Assembly (NCBI GenBank): GCA_023664485.1
Contig: JAMPFK010000001.1
Coordinates: forward strand, 698,753-762,752
Length of the DNA: 64,000 nt
Source of the DNA: Bacteroides fragilis
GTDB taxonomy: Bacteria; Bacillota; Clostridia; Lachnospirales; Lachnospiraceae
Reading direction: 5' to 3'
A model generated the notes under the pieces. The model was not told the DNA's origin, did no database searches, and worked only from the letters and a program-made list of their open reading frames with translations. The position numbers and the translations under genes are program-made. The number at the start of each line of letters is the position of its first letter. The stretch's first letter is position 1. Of the stretch, positions 29,970 through 39,406 are shown piece by piece.

Positions 29970-31343
29970 ATGAAATTGCGGTTGATCGATCCGGAAGTAA
30001 TGACGGTGAATACGGAGGAAGGGATGATCAGTTTAAAGACATTGTTCGTTCCGTTATTCATAGAACAGCTTCTGATGAATATGATGGGTACGGTCAATAC
30101 CCTGATCCTGGGGCGTTATTCGGATGATGCCGTGGCAGCCGTGGGTGCGGCGAATCAGATGATCGGGCTTATATATACGTTTTATGCGGTGGTGAGCGGC
30201 GGAACTTCCATTGTGATCAGCCATCGGCTGGGAGCGGGCAATGGCAGGGAAGCCGGGGAAACGGCGTTTGCCTCTTTGCTTTTCGGGAGCGGGATCAGCA
30301 TCGCAGGAAGCTTCCTGCTGGCCGCCTGTGCGGGCCCTCTCATGATGCTGATGCAGTTAAAAGGGGAAGTGCTGCATATCGCGGAGGCGTATTTTGCCAT
30401 TGTGATCCGTTTTTCTTTCCTGCAGGGGATCATGCTGGCGGCATCGGCAATCCTGCGCAGTTACGGGCATCCCAGGGAGGCGGTCCTTGTTTCGCTGCTC
30501 ATGAATGCGATCAATGCGTTGTTGAATTATCTGATCATTTTCCGGCCGATAGAACTGCCGCTGTATGGAACGACAGGCATTGCATGGGCGAACGTATACA
30601 GCCATATCGTGGCGCTTCTTGCGATTTTCCTGTGTATGCTGCGCCCAAAAATGCGGCGGGAAATCCGGATGCCGGTTAAAGAGGGAGTGAAGGCGCTCCG
30701 ATGTCTGCCCGGTATCTTAAAGGTGGGACTTCCCGGCGGCGTCAGTTCGCTGTCCTATTCGATGTCTCAGGTAGTATCGACTTCTATACTGGCGGTTTTG
30801 GGGACGGCTGCGCTTTCCGCCAAAATTTATGTTTCGTCCATTGTTTTTTATGTATATGTGGCGGGATATTCGCTGGGACTGTCCACTTCGATCCTGATCG
30901 GCTGGATGGCCGGGGCGGAGGAATATGAAAAGGCTTATCGGCTGAACCGTCAGGTACTGCGCCTTGCCCTTGCGATGAATCTTTCCCTGTCCGTCCTGTT
31001 ATTCCTGTTTTACAGGCCGCTGATTTCATTGTTTACGGAGAACCCTGAGATTACCTCCATGGCGGGATGGATATTGTTCATCGATATTTTTGTGGAAATC
31101 GGAAGAGCATTGAATCATGTGGAAGACAATTCGCTGAGAGGGGCGGGAGATGTGGTGTTTCCGATGGTGGTGGCGGTCATATCCTGCTGGTGCGTGAGCA
31201 TTGCTTTTTCCTATATATTGGGCGTCCGGCTGGGCTGGGGACTGTATGGCTGCTGGATCGCCTTTATGCTGGATGAACTGTTCCGGGGTATTCTGTTCTG
31301 GCGGCGGTTCCGGAGCCGGAAGTGGATGCGGATGCGCATATAA
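29970..31343 (+). CDS. MATE family efflux transporter
   Basis: 457 aa with about 12 membrane helices. The opening FVPLFIEQLLMNMMGTVNTLILG and the pseudo-repeat FLQGIMLAASAILRSYGHP in the first half with NHVEDNSLRGAGDV in the second are typical of bacterial MATE (NorM/DinF-like) carriers, which export drugs or metabolites using a Na+ or H+ gradient. RBS GCAGGAGGCGGCGT. It precedes an AraC regulator and glycosidases, so the substrate is uncertain. Confidence 0.9.
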   Translation: MKLRLIDPEVMTVNTEEGMISLKTLFVPLFIEQLLMNMMGTVNTLILGRYSDDAVAAVGAANQMIGLIYTFYAVVSGGTSIVISHRLGAGNGREAGETAFASLLFGSGISIAGSFLLAACAGPLMMLMQLKGEVLHIAEAYFAIVIRFSFLQGIMLAASAILRSYGHPREAVLVSLLMNAINALLNYLIIFRPIELPLYGTTGIAWANVYSHIVALLAIFLCMLRPKMRREIRMPVKEGVKALRCLPGILKVGLPGGVSSLSYSMSQVVSTSILAVLGTAALSAKIYVSSIVFYVYVAGYSLGLSTSILIGWMAGAEEYEKAYRLNRQVLRLALAMNLSLSVLLFLFYRPLISLFTENPEITSMAGWILFIDIFVEIGRALNHVEDNSLRGAGDVVFPMVVAVISCWCVSIAFSYILGVRLGWGLYGCWIAFMLDELFRGILFWRRFRSRKWMRMRI

Positions 31344-31399
31344 AATGTTTATGGTCCGGGATGCTCATCGCCAAAAGAGAAAAACGAAGGAGAGGCGCC

Positions 31400-32305
31400 A
31401 TGGAATTTTACCGTCTTAATGCGGATGTGCTGCCGGACATTCATTTTGTGGATGATACCGTAATAGAACCGCCCTTTGTACATAAAAGACGGAAAGCGGG
31501 AGAGTATGTCCTGTATGCCGTCAGGTCGGGAGAATTATATCTGGCGGAAAACGACGTTCCGTTGATCTTAAAGGAAGGCGATGTCTGCATTCTGGACAAG
31601 GACAGGACGCATGCTGGCACGCGCGCTACGGAATGCAGTTATTTTTATGTACATTTCCGCCACAGAGGTATGTGTCTGCTGGATGGGGAGGAGATGGCGG
31701 GCGTATTGCTGGAGCAGAGGGAAAAAGCGCTGAAAAGCGATATTTTTTCCTATGATGCATGCGAGGGAAACGTTATCTGTCTGCCAAAATGCTGGCATAT
31801 ACAGGGCCTGGGGGACCGGGTGAAACTGTTTGCCGCGCTGGAACAGGCGAAACAGGAAAATTATAATCCGCTGGAGAATTACAAAATATTATGCGCCTGT
31901 CAGATTCAACAGATGTTTATTCAGATCGGCAGAAGCTTTCTGACGGCGAAGCAGGAACAGCAGGCGGTAAAGTTACCGGCTTATTATGCGAAGGCCTATT
32001 CGCTGATGGAGTGGATTAACAGGGAGTATGCGGCTCCTGTCACCGGAAAGATGCTGGAAGAAAAATTCCATGGAAATTTCGACTATATGAACCGCACATT
32101 CAAAAAGGTGATGGGGCAGACGATTTTCCAGTATCTGACGCAGGTGCGCATTAATCATGCCAGGATGTTAGTCGTGCATACAAATATGCGGATGAATGAG
32201 ATCGGAGAAAAAGTAGGATTCCCGGACGAATATTATTTCAATAAGATCTTCAAGCGGTATGTGGGTATGCCGCCGGCGTCTTATGCGAGGAATTATCAGG
32301 CGTGA
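31400..32305 (+). CDS. AraC family transcriptional regulator
   Basis: 301 aa from ATG 31400 (AAGGAGAGGCGCC). N-terminal cupin-like sensing domain (about 10-110; ENDVPLILKEGDVCILDKD), C-terminal pair of AraC helix-turn-helices (about 205-300; FKKVMGQTIFQYLTQVRINHARML and IGEKVGFPDEYYFNKIFKRYVGMPP). It likely activates the glycosidase genes that follow in response to a sugar. Confidence 0.9.
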   Translation: MEFYRLNADVLPDIHFVDDTVIEPPFVHKRRKAGEYVLYAVRSGELYLAENDVPLILKEGDVCILDKDRTHAGTRATECSYFYVHFRHRGMCLLDGEEMAGVLLEQREKALKSDIFSYDACEGNVICLPKCWHIQGLGDRVKLFAALEQAKQENYNPLENYKILCACQIQQMFIQIGRSFLTAKQEQQAVKLPAYYAKAYSLMEWINREYAAPVTGKMLEEKFHGNFDYMNRTFKKVMGQTIFQYLTQVRINHARMLVVHTNMRMNEIGEKVGFPDEYYFNKIFKRYVGMPPASYARNYQA

Positions 32306-32384
32306 CGCGGCAGTTCAGCGGCCTGGTCCGTTGTCTGGACTGCTGCGGCCGGGGTCTGCAGGTTGAGAGAAAGGCAGGGTTAAA

Positions 32385-33728
32385 ATGAACAAGAACAGTT
32401 TTGCTGTTACGCCGCCGATGGGGTGGAACAGCTACGATTATTATGACACGACTGTCAATGAAGCGCAGGTAAAAGCCAATGCGGATTTCATGGCGGCGCA
32501 TTTGAAGGAATTCGGATGGGAATATGTGGTGGTGGATATCGAATGGTATTCCAACGATGCCGGGACGATACGGGACAGATTTCAGTATATTCCGTTCGGC
32601 GATATCGAAATGGACGCATATGGCAGGCTGCAGCCGAGCCCCGTGAGATTTCCGTCGTCGGCGGGCGGAAAAGGCTTTGCGCCGCTGGCGGAATACATAC
32701 ACCGCCTCGGCCTGAAATTCGGCATTCATATCATGCGCGGCATCCCGCGCAGAGCCGCTCATGAAAACTGCCCCGTCATCGGGGCTGAGGAGACGGCGGA
32801 ACGCATCGCGGATCCCGCTTCGATCTGTATTTGGAATCCGGACATGTACGGGGTGCGGAATACGGAAGACGGACAGGCTTATTATGATTCGCTGCTTGCC
32901 ATGTATGCCGAATGGGGCGTGGACTATATCAAATGCGACGACATCTGCGACAGCAGGCTGTACCGGGAGGAACCCTTTCTCGGCTGGGAGGAGACGAGAA
33001 TGCTGCACCGCGCCATCGAAAAATGCGGTCGGCCCATCGTTCTCAGCCTGTCTCCGGGGCCGGCGCATATCGAGCGCGCCTGGGAATACTGCAAATATGC
33101 CAATATGTGGAGGATTACCGACGACTTCTGGGATGACTGGAGCCTGTTAAAGGCAATGTTTTCCCGCTGCGAGCTGTGGCAGGATCATGTGCGCGAGGGC
33201 TGTTTCCCGGACTGCGATATGCTGCCCATCGGGAAATTGGGCAAAGGCTTTGGACAGGAGCGCGAGACCGGTTTCAGCAGAGAGGAGCAGAAAACGATGA
33301 TGACGCTCTGGTGTATGTTCCGTTCGCCGCTCATGATCGGCGCGGAGCTGACACAGCTCGACGCGTGGACATTATCGCTCTTGACGAACAGGGAGCTGCT
33401 CGCCTGTATGGGAAAAACCTGCCGCGGAACGCAGCTCATACGGAACGAAGAACAGGTCATCTGGAAAAATGAGGATATCGTTTCAGGCAGATTATGCGTC
33501 GCTTTTTTCAATATCAGCGATGAGGACGCCGCGCTTTCCGTGACGCTTAAAGAGCTGGGAAAAGTGGAGGAATCGGGAGAAAACGATTTCGGAGCGTCAG
33601 GAAGGGGCATACAGGAAGCGGCGCTCTGTGAGCTTTGGACAAAAGAGGAGAGCCGCACGGAATCGGGCAGGATCAGAGCGACGGTTCCGGCGCACGGCGT
33701 AAGAGTCTACCGGGTGGATCTGTTATAG
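32385..33728 (+). CDS. GH27 glycoside hydrolase (alpha-galactosidase or beta-L-arabinopyranosidase)
   Basis: 447 aa, no signal peptide, so it acts on imported oligosaccharides. GH27 hallmarks: PPMGWNSYDYYD at the start, nucleophile in DYIKCDD (Asp185), acid/base in WRITDDFWDD (Asp247), then MIGAELTQLDAWTLSLLTN. GH27 enzymes retain configuration and release alpha-galactose; some release beta-L-arabinopyranose from arabinogalactan, which would fit the neighbouring GH35/GH51 genes. Confidence 0.9.
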   Translation: MNKNSFAVTPPMGWNSYDYYDTTVNEAQVKANADFMAAHLKEFGWEYVVVDIEWYSNDAGTIRDRFQYIPFGDIEMDAYGRLQPSPVRFPSSAGGKGFAPLAEYIHRLGLKFGIHIMRGIPRRAAHENCPVIGAEETAERIADPASICIWNPDMYGVRNTEDGQAYYDSLLAMYAEWGVDYIKCDDICDSRLYREEPFLGWEETRMLHRAIEKCGRPIVLSLSPGPAHIERAWEYCKYANMWRITDDFWDDWSLLKAMFSRCELWQDHVREGCFPDCDMLPIGKLGKGFGQERETGFSREEQKTMMTLWCMFRSPLMIGAELTQLDAWTLSLLTNRELLACMGKTCRGTQLIRNEEQVIWKNEDIVSGRLCVAFFNISDEDAALSVTLKELGKVEESGENDFGASGRGIQEAALCELWTKEESRTESGRIRATVPAHGVRVYRVDLL

Positions 33729-33792
33729 CAGGAAGAGACAAAGCGCATTGATTCACAGAAAGAATTCCGAACAGGAAAAGAAAGGAATTGCG

Positions 33793-36036
33793 ATGGATAC
33801 GAGAACGATTGCATTACAGGAAAACTGGCGTTTTCATCTCGGAGAATGTGAGGATGCCTGGTATAAGGGATATGACGACAGCGGCTGGCGGGAGGTGACG
33901 GTGCCGCATGACTGGTCTGTGGAAGCGCCTTTTTCCCGGACCTGTTCCAGCGGAACGGGTTATCTGCAGGGAGGGACCGGCTGGTACCGCACGCGTTTTA
34001 CTCTGCCGGAGGAATACCGGGGAAAGCGGATACGCCTTGTATTTGACGGCGTATATAAGAACAGCCGGGTCTTTTGCAACAGCTATTATCTGGGGAAAAG
34101 GCCGAACGGCTATGTTTCTTTTTCTTATGATATCAGCGGCTTTGTGCTTTTTGGAGAAGCGGAAAATGAAATCAGCGTAAAGGTGGTGCACGAGGATCTT
34201 GCGGATTCCCGCTGGTTTACGGGAAGCGGCATTACCAGAAAGGTGACGCTTCTGGTGGAAGAGCCTGTACATCCTGTGGAATACGGGTGCACTTTTTTGA
34301 CGAACGGAATTTCCGGCGAGGGGGAACATGCATGCGCGCAGATCGAGGTCGTTCATGAACCGGTCAACACAGGAAACGAGCGTGTGGAACTGTCTGTCAG
34401 GACGGTACTGCTTTCCGGGGAGGGAAATGCTGCGGCAGAGCTGTGCGGAGAGCTTACACTCGCGCCGGGAGAAACGGGAAAACTCGTGTTGAAAGGCGCC
34501 GTGGAAAGACCGCGGCTTTGGTCCCCGGACGATCCGTATCTGTATCGGATGCAGACGAAATACCGGGTAAACGGCAGAGAAGAATATCTGGTCTGGGAGG
34601 AAAAGACAGGCATCAGGACGATCGACTTCTGTCCGGACAAAGGCTTTTTCCTGAACGGCGTCAATCGGAAAATAAAGGGTGTCTGCGTGCATCATGACGG
34701 GGGCTGCCTTGGCGCGGCGATGCGGCCGGAAGTCTGGCAGCGCCGGCTGCAAAGCTTAAAGGGCTGCGGCTGTAATGCGATCCGGTGCAGCCACAACCCC
34801 CATATGCCGGAGTTATACGCGCTCTGCGATGCGATGGGATTTCTCGTGATGGACGAGGCGTTTGATGAATGGGAGAACCCGAAAAATAAATGGTCCGTCG
34901 GGCACAACGTCTATCCGCCGAAGCATCAGGGCTACTACGAGGATTTCCCGGAGTGGCATGAGAAGGATCTGCGGGCGATGGTCCGCCGTGACAGGAATCA
35001 TCCCTGCGTCATTCTCTGGAGCATCGGCAATGAAATCGATTATCCGAACGACCCTTACTGCCATCCGATGTTCGAGACGATGACGGGAAATAACGATGCC
35101 AACAAGCCGGCGGCGGAAAGGCAATACAACGCCGACAGGCCCAATATGGAGCGGATCGCCGTTATCGCAAAGCGGCTTGCGTCCATCGTAAGGGAAGAGG
35201 ATGAGAGCCGTCCGGTCACGGTCGCGGCGGCGTTCCCGGAGCTTTCCGCGGAGCTTGGATTTTTTGATGCGTTTTCCGTCGTGGGATACAATTATAAAGA
35301 GCATTTATATGAAAAGGATCACGAACGTTTTCCGGATAAGACCTTTCTGGGAAGCGAGAACAGCCACAGCGGCGAAGCCTGGAGGGCGGTGACGGATCAT
35401 CCTTATATCTGCGGGCAGTTCTTATGGACCGGAATCGATTATCTCGGAGAGGCCAGAGGCTGGCCCGTCCACGGTTCGCCGGCAGGGATTCTGACGACGG
35501 CGGGCTTTCCGAAACCGGAATACGAAAGGCGCAGGGCCCTCTGGCTGGGAACGGATTCAAAAGAATATGCGGCGCGGCAGACGGAGACGGGTGCGGAAGT
35601 GGAATCAGAAAAGGCGGAAATTTCCGGCAATACAGGGGAGGCGGACGGCCTGTCAGCGATCCTCTGGAAGGAAAAGGACATCCTTTCCGGGGAACCGTGG
35701 GAAAGCAACGCCGGAAAAACGGGATACCTGTATCAGATTCTTGTAAAACTGACGGATAAGGACGGGAAAAAAGCGGCGGCGGATGACCGGGTGGTCGAGG
35801 CGCAGGTGCTGGGAGACGGCCGGCTTGCGGGAATCGATAATGGAGACCTGGCGGATGCGACCCCCTTTTTTGCCGGCAGCAGAAAGACTTACCGGGGCGA
35901 TCTGGCGGTTTATGTGCGCAGAACGGGCATGGGAGAAATCCGCGTATTCCTGCGGATGCCGTGTGGAGAAAAAGCCGGAGAGCGGGAGGGAAAGAGCGAA
36001 GCGTTTACGGAAGTAATCATTGGAGGAGCGGTATAA
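33793..36036 (+). CDS. GH2 beta-galactosidase-like enzyme
   Basis: 747 aa from ATG 33793 (AAAGGAATTGCG). The domain order is a sugar-binding jelly roll (VPHDWSVEAPF, GGTGWYRTRF), Ig-like domain, and TIM barrel with acid/base Glu414 in WSIGNEID and nucleophile Glu522 in FLGSENSH; a C-terminal domain follows. No signal peptide, so cytoplasmic. The GH2 type could be beta-galactosidase or another exo-beta-glycosidase. 64 bases after GH27, probably one operon. Confidence 0.9.
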   Translation: MDTRTIALQENWRFHLGECEDAWYKGYDDSGWREVTVPHDWSVEAPFSRTCSSGTGYLQGGTGWYRTRFTLPEEYRGKRIRLVFDGVYKNSRVFCNSYYLGKRPNGYVSFSYDISGFVLFGEAENEISVKVVHEDLADSRWFTGSGITRKVTLLVEEPVHPVEYGCTFLTNGISGEGEHACAQIEVVHEPVNTGNERVELSVRTVLLSGEGNAAAELCGELTLAPGETGKLVLKGAVERPRLWSPDDPYLYRMQTKYRVNGREEYLVWEEKTGIRTIDFCPDKGFFLNGVNRKIKGVCVHHDGGCLGAAMRPEVWQRRLQSLKGCGCNAIRCSHNPHMPELYALCDAMGFLVMDEAFDEWENPKNKWSVGHNVYPPKHQGYYEDFPEWHEKDLRAMVRRDRNHPCVILWSIGNEIDYPNDPYCHPMFETMTGNNDANKPAAERQYNADRPNMERIAVIAKRLASIVREEDESRPVTVAAAFPELSAELGFFDAFSVVGYNYKEHLYEKDHERFPDKTFLGSENSHSGEAWRAVTDHPYICGQFLWTGIDYLGEARGWPVHGSPAGILTTAGFPKPEYERRRALWLGTDSKEYAARQTETGAEVESEKAEISGNTGEADGLSAILWKEKDILSGEPWESNAGKTGYLYQILVKLTDKDGKKAAADDRVVEAQVLGDGRLAGIDNGDLADATPFFAGSRKTYRGDLAVYVRRTGMGEIRVFLRMPCGEKAGEREGKSEAFTEVIIGGAV

Positions 36037-36054
36037 AATCCGCAAAGGAAGTCA

Positions 36055-36083
36055 TTGCGTTACGGTTTTATTAACGGTATAAT
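36055..36083 (+). promoter_or_regulatory. Promoter for the phosphoribosyltransferase gene
   Basis: TTGCGT (36055-36060), 17 bases, TATAAT (36078-36083), 68 bases before the start codon at 36152. Confidence 0.78.
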
Positions 36084-36151
36084 AGAAATATCAAAGAACC
36101 GATCGACGGTTTTCGCAGCTTATTACTGTGTCACAAGAAGGAGGTACACCT

Positions 36152-36796
36152 ATGCAGGAAATGATCAAGATTACTTCTAAGAACTACCCGAACATTGAAT
36201 TGAAAGCGATTCCCGGACATTTTGTAACGCCAAGTTCCCATATCAACTATTTTCTGGATATGACAACGCTGAAAACGAGGCTGAGCGAAGCGTCCATGAC
36301 CGCGAAGGAGTTAAGCAGGCAGATTGTGGCATCCATGGTGGTAGATACGATCGTATGTATTGACGGCTGCGAAATTATCGGTGCGTTTCTGGCGGAGGAA
36401 CTGACCAGCGCCGGCATTTATTCCAGAAATGCCCATCAGACGATTTATATTGTCACGCCGGAGTATTCGTCCGCAGGACAGATGCTGTTCCGCGATAATT
36501 ATCTGCCGATGATCAAGGATAAGAACGTCCTGCTTCTGCTGGCGACCGCGACGACGGGACGTACCGTTACGAAGGCGGTTCAGACGCTTACTTATTACGG
36601 CGCTTCCATAAGCGGTATCAGCGCGGTGTTCAGCGCCGCGAACAGCGTTATGGGGATTCAGGTCAACTCTCTGTTCAGCACCGCAGACATACCGGATTAC
36701 AAGACCTATAACTCGGAAGGCTGCGCGCTGTGCAAGGAGAAAAAGCCGATAGACGCATTTGCGAACGCTTTCGGCTATTCTACGATTAATCCGTAG
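36152..36796 (+). CDS. Phosphoribosyltransferase-like protein (PyrE/Xpt-type fold)
   Basis: 214 aa from ATG 36152 (AAGGAGGTACACCT). The type I PRTase core is visible: VVDTIVCIDGCEIIGAFLAEEL, then LLLLATATTGRTVTKAVQTL in the PRPP-loop place. The usual acidic pair before T-x-x-T-G is replaced by Ala-Thr, so PRPP binding may be altered or lost. A terminal CALCKEKKP pair is also unusual. Such genes are often labelled orotate phosphoribosyltransferase; a regulatory rather than catalytic role is possible. Monocistronic with its own promoter. Confidence 0.72.
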   Translation: MQEMIKITSKNYPNIELKAIPGHFVTPSSHINYFLDMTTLKTRLSEASMTAKELSRQIVASMVVDTIVCIDGCEIIGAFLAEELTSAGIYSRNAHQTIYIVTPEYSSAGQMLFRDNYLPMIKDKNVLLLLATATTGRTVTKAVQTLTYYGASISGISAVFSAANSVMGIQVNSLFSTADIPDYKTYNSEGCALCKEKKPIDAFANAFGYSTINP

Positions 36797-36821
36797 GCAA
36801 ACGGCGGAATAGAATGTTGAT

Positions 36822-36850
36822 AGGCGCAGGCGGGATGGCCTGCGCCTTTG
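36822..36850 (+). terminator. Hairpin after the phosphoribosyltransferase gene
   Basis: AGGCGCAGG (36822-36830) pairs with CCTGCGCCT (36839-36847), followed by a short TTTG. Weak T run but in the right place. Confidence 0.65.
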
Positions 36851-36954
36851 TTGCGGAACAAAAGCGTGTCGGCATGGGACGCCCGTCTGTTCTGCCGGCT
36901 CCTGGCAGGCATAATAACTGAAAATGGATTTCCGCGTTTTGTTCGGATGCTTTC

Positions 36955-36983
36955 TTGACATATGCTGTAATTTTTCCTATCAT
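36955..36983 (+). promoter_or_regulatory. Promoter for the LacI-type regulator
   Basis: TTGACA (36955-36960), 17 bases, TATCAT (36978-36983), 55 bases before ATG 37038. Confidence 0.8.
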
Positions 36984-37037
36984 ATTTTCAGGTAATATTC
37001 CTATTGCTATGATATTTATCGTAAACGGAGCATGCCA

Positions 37038-38093
37038 ATGCAGAACGCAACAGAAAACAAAGTAATTACGATATACGATATCGCGAAAGAGGCGGGCGTT
37101 TCCCCATCGACGGTGTCGAGAGTGCTGAACAATAACGCCAATGTGCGTCGGGAAAAGCGGGAGAAGATTCAGAGCCTTATCGAAAAATATAATTTTACGC
37201 CGAATGCGATGGCGCGCGGGCTTTCCGATACGAAGAGCGGCGTCATCGGCATCGTGGCGGCGGATGTCCGGAACCCCTATTATGCGGAGGTCTTTGTATC
37301 CTGTGAGAATGCGGCCAGGGAGGCCGGTTATACGGTGCTTTTGTGCAATTCCCTCGGAGAGACGGAGCGGGAGTTCTTACATCTCGATATGCTCCAGGAG
37401 CAGCGGGTGGAGGCGATTATTCAGCTGGGAGGCCGTGTGGACGATCTCGTTTCCAACGAAAAATATGTGGAAAAAGTCAACCAGCTGGCCACCGCGATTC
37501 CGATGGTCGTAACGGGTAAGCTCGACGGCACACAGTGTTATGAGGTGCAGATCGACGCGGCGCGGGCGATGGAGCTTCTGATGGAATATCTATATGGCCT
37601 CGGACACCGGAAGATCGCGTTGGCGGGCGGCAGGAGGAGCGTCACATCCACTTATAAAAAGCATCGGAAATACAAGGAATTTCTGGAGCAGCACAAAATA
37701 AAATACCGGGAAGAATATGTTATCGACGGAAGCTATGATTATGAGACGGGATATTTTGGCATGAACCAGCTGCTGGAGCTGGAGGATATTCCAACGGCGG
37801 TCATAGCGATCAACGATTTTTCGGCGGCCGGGGTCATGCGGAGCGCGGCGGAGCATGGATACCGGATTCCGCAGGATATATCGGTAGTCAGTTACGATAA
37901 TACGAATCTTACGGATTTGATGATGCCTAAGATGACGAGCATCGATTACGATTATGTAACCTTTGGAAGAAAACTTGTGGACACGGCGATAGCCGCGGCG
38001 CAGGGAAGAAAAGTGCCGATGCACCAGAAGGTGATACCATCTTTGGTGGTGCGGGAAAGCAGCGCGCCGCCGCCTGACGGCACTTTTCCATGA
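37038..38093 (+). CDS. LacI/GalR family transcriptional regulator
   Basis: 351 aa; ATG 37038 chosen because ACGGAG is seven bases upstream (ATG 37032 is too close). HTH ITIYDIAKEAGVSPSTVSRVLN (about 10-31) and hinge FTPNAMARGLSD, then a periplasmic-binding-protein-like sugar domain (GVIGIVAADVRNPYYAEV; LGHRKIALAGG; DISVVSYDN). Probably controls the adjacent transporter and glycosidases through the GCAACCGRTTTC sites at 38303 and 38367. Confidence 0.93.
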   Translation: MQNATENKVITIYDIAKEAGVSPSTVSRVLNNNANVRREKREKIQSLIEKYNFTPNAMARGLSDTKSGVIGIVAADVRNPYYAEVFVSCENAAREAGYTVLLCNSLGETEREFLHLDMLQEQRVEAIIQLGGRVDDLVSNEKYVEKVNQLATAIPMVVTGKLDGTQCYEVQIDAARAMELLMEYLYGLGHRKIALAGGRRSVTSTYKKHRKYKEFLEQHKIKYREEYVIDGSYDYETGYFGMNQLLELEDIPTAVIAINDFSAAGVMRSAAEHGYRIPQDISVVSYDNTNLTDLMMPKMTSIDYDYVTFGRKLVDTAIAAAQGRKVPMHQKVIPSLVVRESSAPPPDGTFP

Positions 38094-38159
38094 CAGTTTT
38101 GCAGTCCTGGAACGGCGGCATACGCTAAAGAAATATCATAAATAAGAACAGCAGCATCG

Positions 38160-38197
38160 GGGAAGCCCTGCGCCGGAATATGGACGCAGGGCTTCCC
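38160..38197 (+). terminator. Strong hairpin terminator after lacI-type gene
   Basis: GGGAAGCCCTGCG (38160-38172) pairs perfectly with CGCAGGGCTTCCC (38185-38197) around a 12-base loop; only a weak T run follows. It separates the regulator from the transport operon. The remaining part of the 367-base gap holds operators and the promoter described next. Confidence 0.82.
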
Positions 38198-38225
38198 GTT
38201 CGTTTGTCAAATCCCAATGATTACT

Positions 38226-38235
38226 TAAACGTTTA
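38226..38235. promoter_or_regulatory. LacI/CcpA-like palindrome upstream of the transport operon
   Basis: TAAACGTTTA is a perfect palindrome with the central CG typical of LacI/GalR-family and catabolite-response operators. About 90 bases upstream of the -35 element. Confidence 0.55.
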
Positions 38236-38302
38236 CGAATAAATTCTATACAGCAAACTGCACAAAAACTCTCGGATAAAAATCGCCATATTTAACAAAA
38301 AA

Positions 38303-38378
38303 GCAACCGGTTTCAGTAAAGCTATTGACAAATCGGGGGGGGTATGATATGGTAAAAAAGCAGATTGCAACCGATTTC
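38303..38378. promoter_or_regulatory. Operator pair flanking the transport promoter
   Basis: GCAACCGGTTTC (38303-38314) and GCAACCGATTTC (38367-38378) match at 11 of 12 bases, are near-palindromic around CCGG/CCGA, and lie just before the -35 and just after the -10. The spacing (64 bases, about six helical turns) would suit looping by the LacI-type protein encoded immediately upstream. Confidence 0.75.
38325..38353 (+). promoter_or_regulatory. Promoter of the oligosaccharide ABC transporter operon
   Basis: TTGACA (38325-38330), 17 bases including a run of G, TATGGT (38348-38353). Bracketed by the two operators. Confidence 0.65.
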
Positions 38379-38460
38379 AAAATACAAAAAGGTAGCAAAT
38401 GTAACAAAAAGAAAGAACGCTCACCGGAAAACGCAGAGCGCTTCAGAATGGGGGTAAAAC

Positions 38461-39393
38461 ATGAAAAAACGCAAAAGCGGACTGACTTTCTGGCAGAAAG
38501 TCGTAAAAGACCGGACACTGATCCTGATGTGTATTCCGGCAATTCTATTTTTCTTTCTGTTCAACTATATGCCGTTACCCGGCGTATATGCAGCATTCGT
38601 TAAATACAACTACCGGGACGGTATTTTCGGCAGTAAGTTCATCGGATTTGACAATTTCAAATTCCTTGTAACATCCGGCGAATTGTTTAATCTGACGAAG
38701 AACACCATCCTTTATAATCTGGCATTTATTTTATTAGGCAATGTGCTCGCGGTATTCGTAGCGATTCTGCTCAACGAGCTGCAGAGCAAAATGTTCAAGA
38801 AAGTATCCCAGACGATTTTGTTCCTTCCGTACTTCATTTCGCAGGTACTGGTAGGACTTCTTGTATTCAACCTTTTGAACTTCGATACGGGTTTTGTCAA
38901 CGGTATTCTGACGAGTCTCGGCAGAGATAAATGGCAGCCCTATTCCGACCCGAACGTATGGCCGGTACTGCTGGTAGTCATTTATCTGTGGCAGCAGACA
39001 GGATATAATTCGGTCGTATATTTCGCGTCCATCATGGGCATCGACGGCGAGATGATGGAAGCGGCGAAGGTAGACGGAGCGAACGGTTTCCAGAGAATCC
39101 GTTACATTATCCTTCCTTCTTTGAAGCCGACGATCGTTATCCTGTTACTGTTCGCGCTGGGCGGCATCGTAAAAGGTAATTTCGGTCTGTTCTACAACAT
39201 CGTCGGAACGAATCCGCTTCTTTATCCGACGACCGATATCATCGAGACCTATGTATACCGTGCATCAATGGTAAGCTTTAACTTCTCGACGGCATCTGCG
39301 GTTGGTCTGTATCAGTCGATCATCGGATTTGTCATCGTAATGACAGTCAACTGGATCGTAAAGAAAATCGAACCGGATTATTCATTGTTCTAG
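38461..39393 (+). CDS. Sugar ABC transporter permease (LplB-like)
   Basis: 310 aa, six membrane helices, opening FWQKVVKDRTLILMCIPAI as in LplB/CUT1-type permeases. The cytoplasmic EAA loop is MMEAAKVDGANGFQRIRYIILP, which docks the ATPase. No ATPase gene is present in the locus, so a shared MsmK-like ATPase encoded elsewhere is expected. First gene of the transport operon. Confidence 0.93.
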   Translation: MKKRKSGLTFWQKVVKDRTLILMCIPAILFFFLFNYMPLPGVYAAFVKYNYRDGIFGSKFIGFDNFKFLVTSGELFNLTKNTILYNLAFILLGNVLAVFVAILLNELQSKMFKKVSQTILFLPYFISQVLVGLLVFNLLNFDTGFVNGILTSLGRDKWQPYSDPNVWPVLLVVIYLWQQTGYNSVVYFASIMGIDGEMMEAAKVDGANGFQRIRYIILPSLKPTIVILLLFALGGIVKGNFGLFYNIVGTNPLLYPTTDIIETYVYRASMVSFNFSTASAVGLYQSIIGFVIVMTVNWIVKKIEPDYSLF

Positions 39394-39406
39394 GAGGGAG
39401 CGGATT

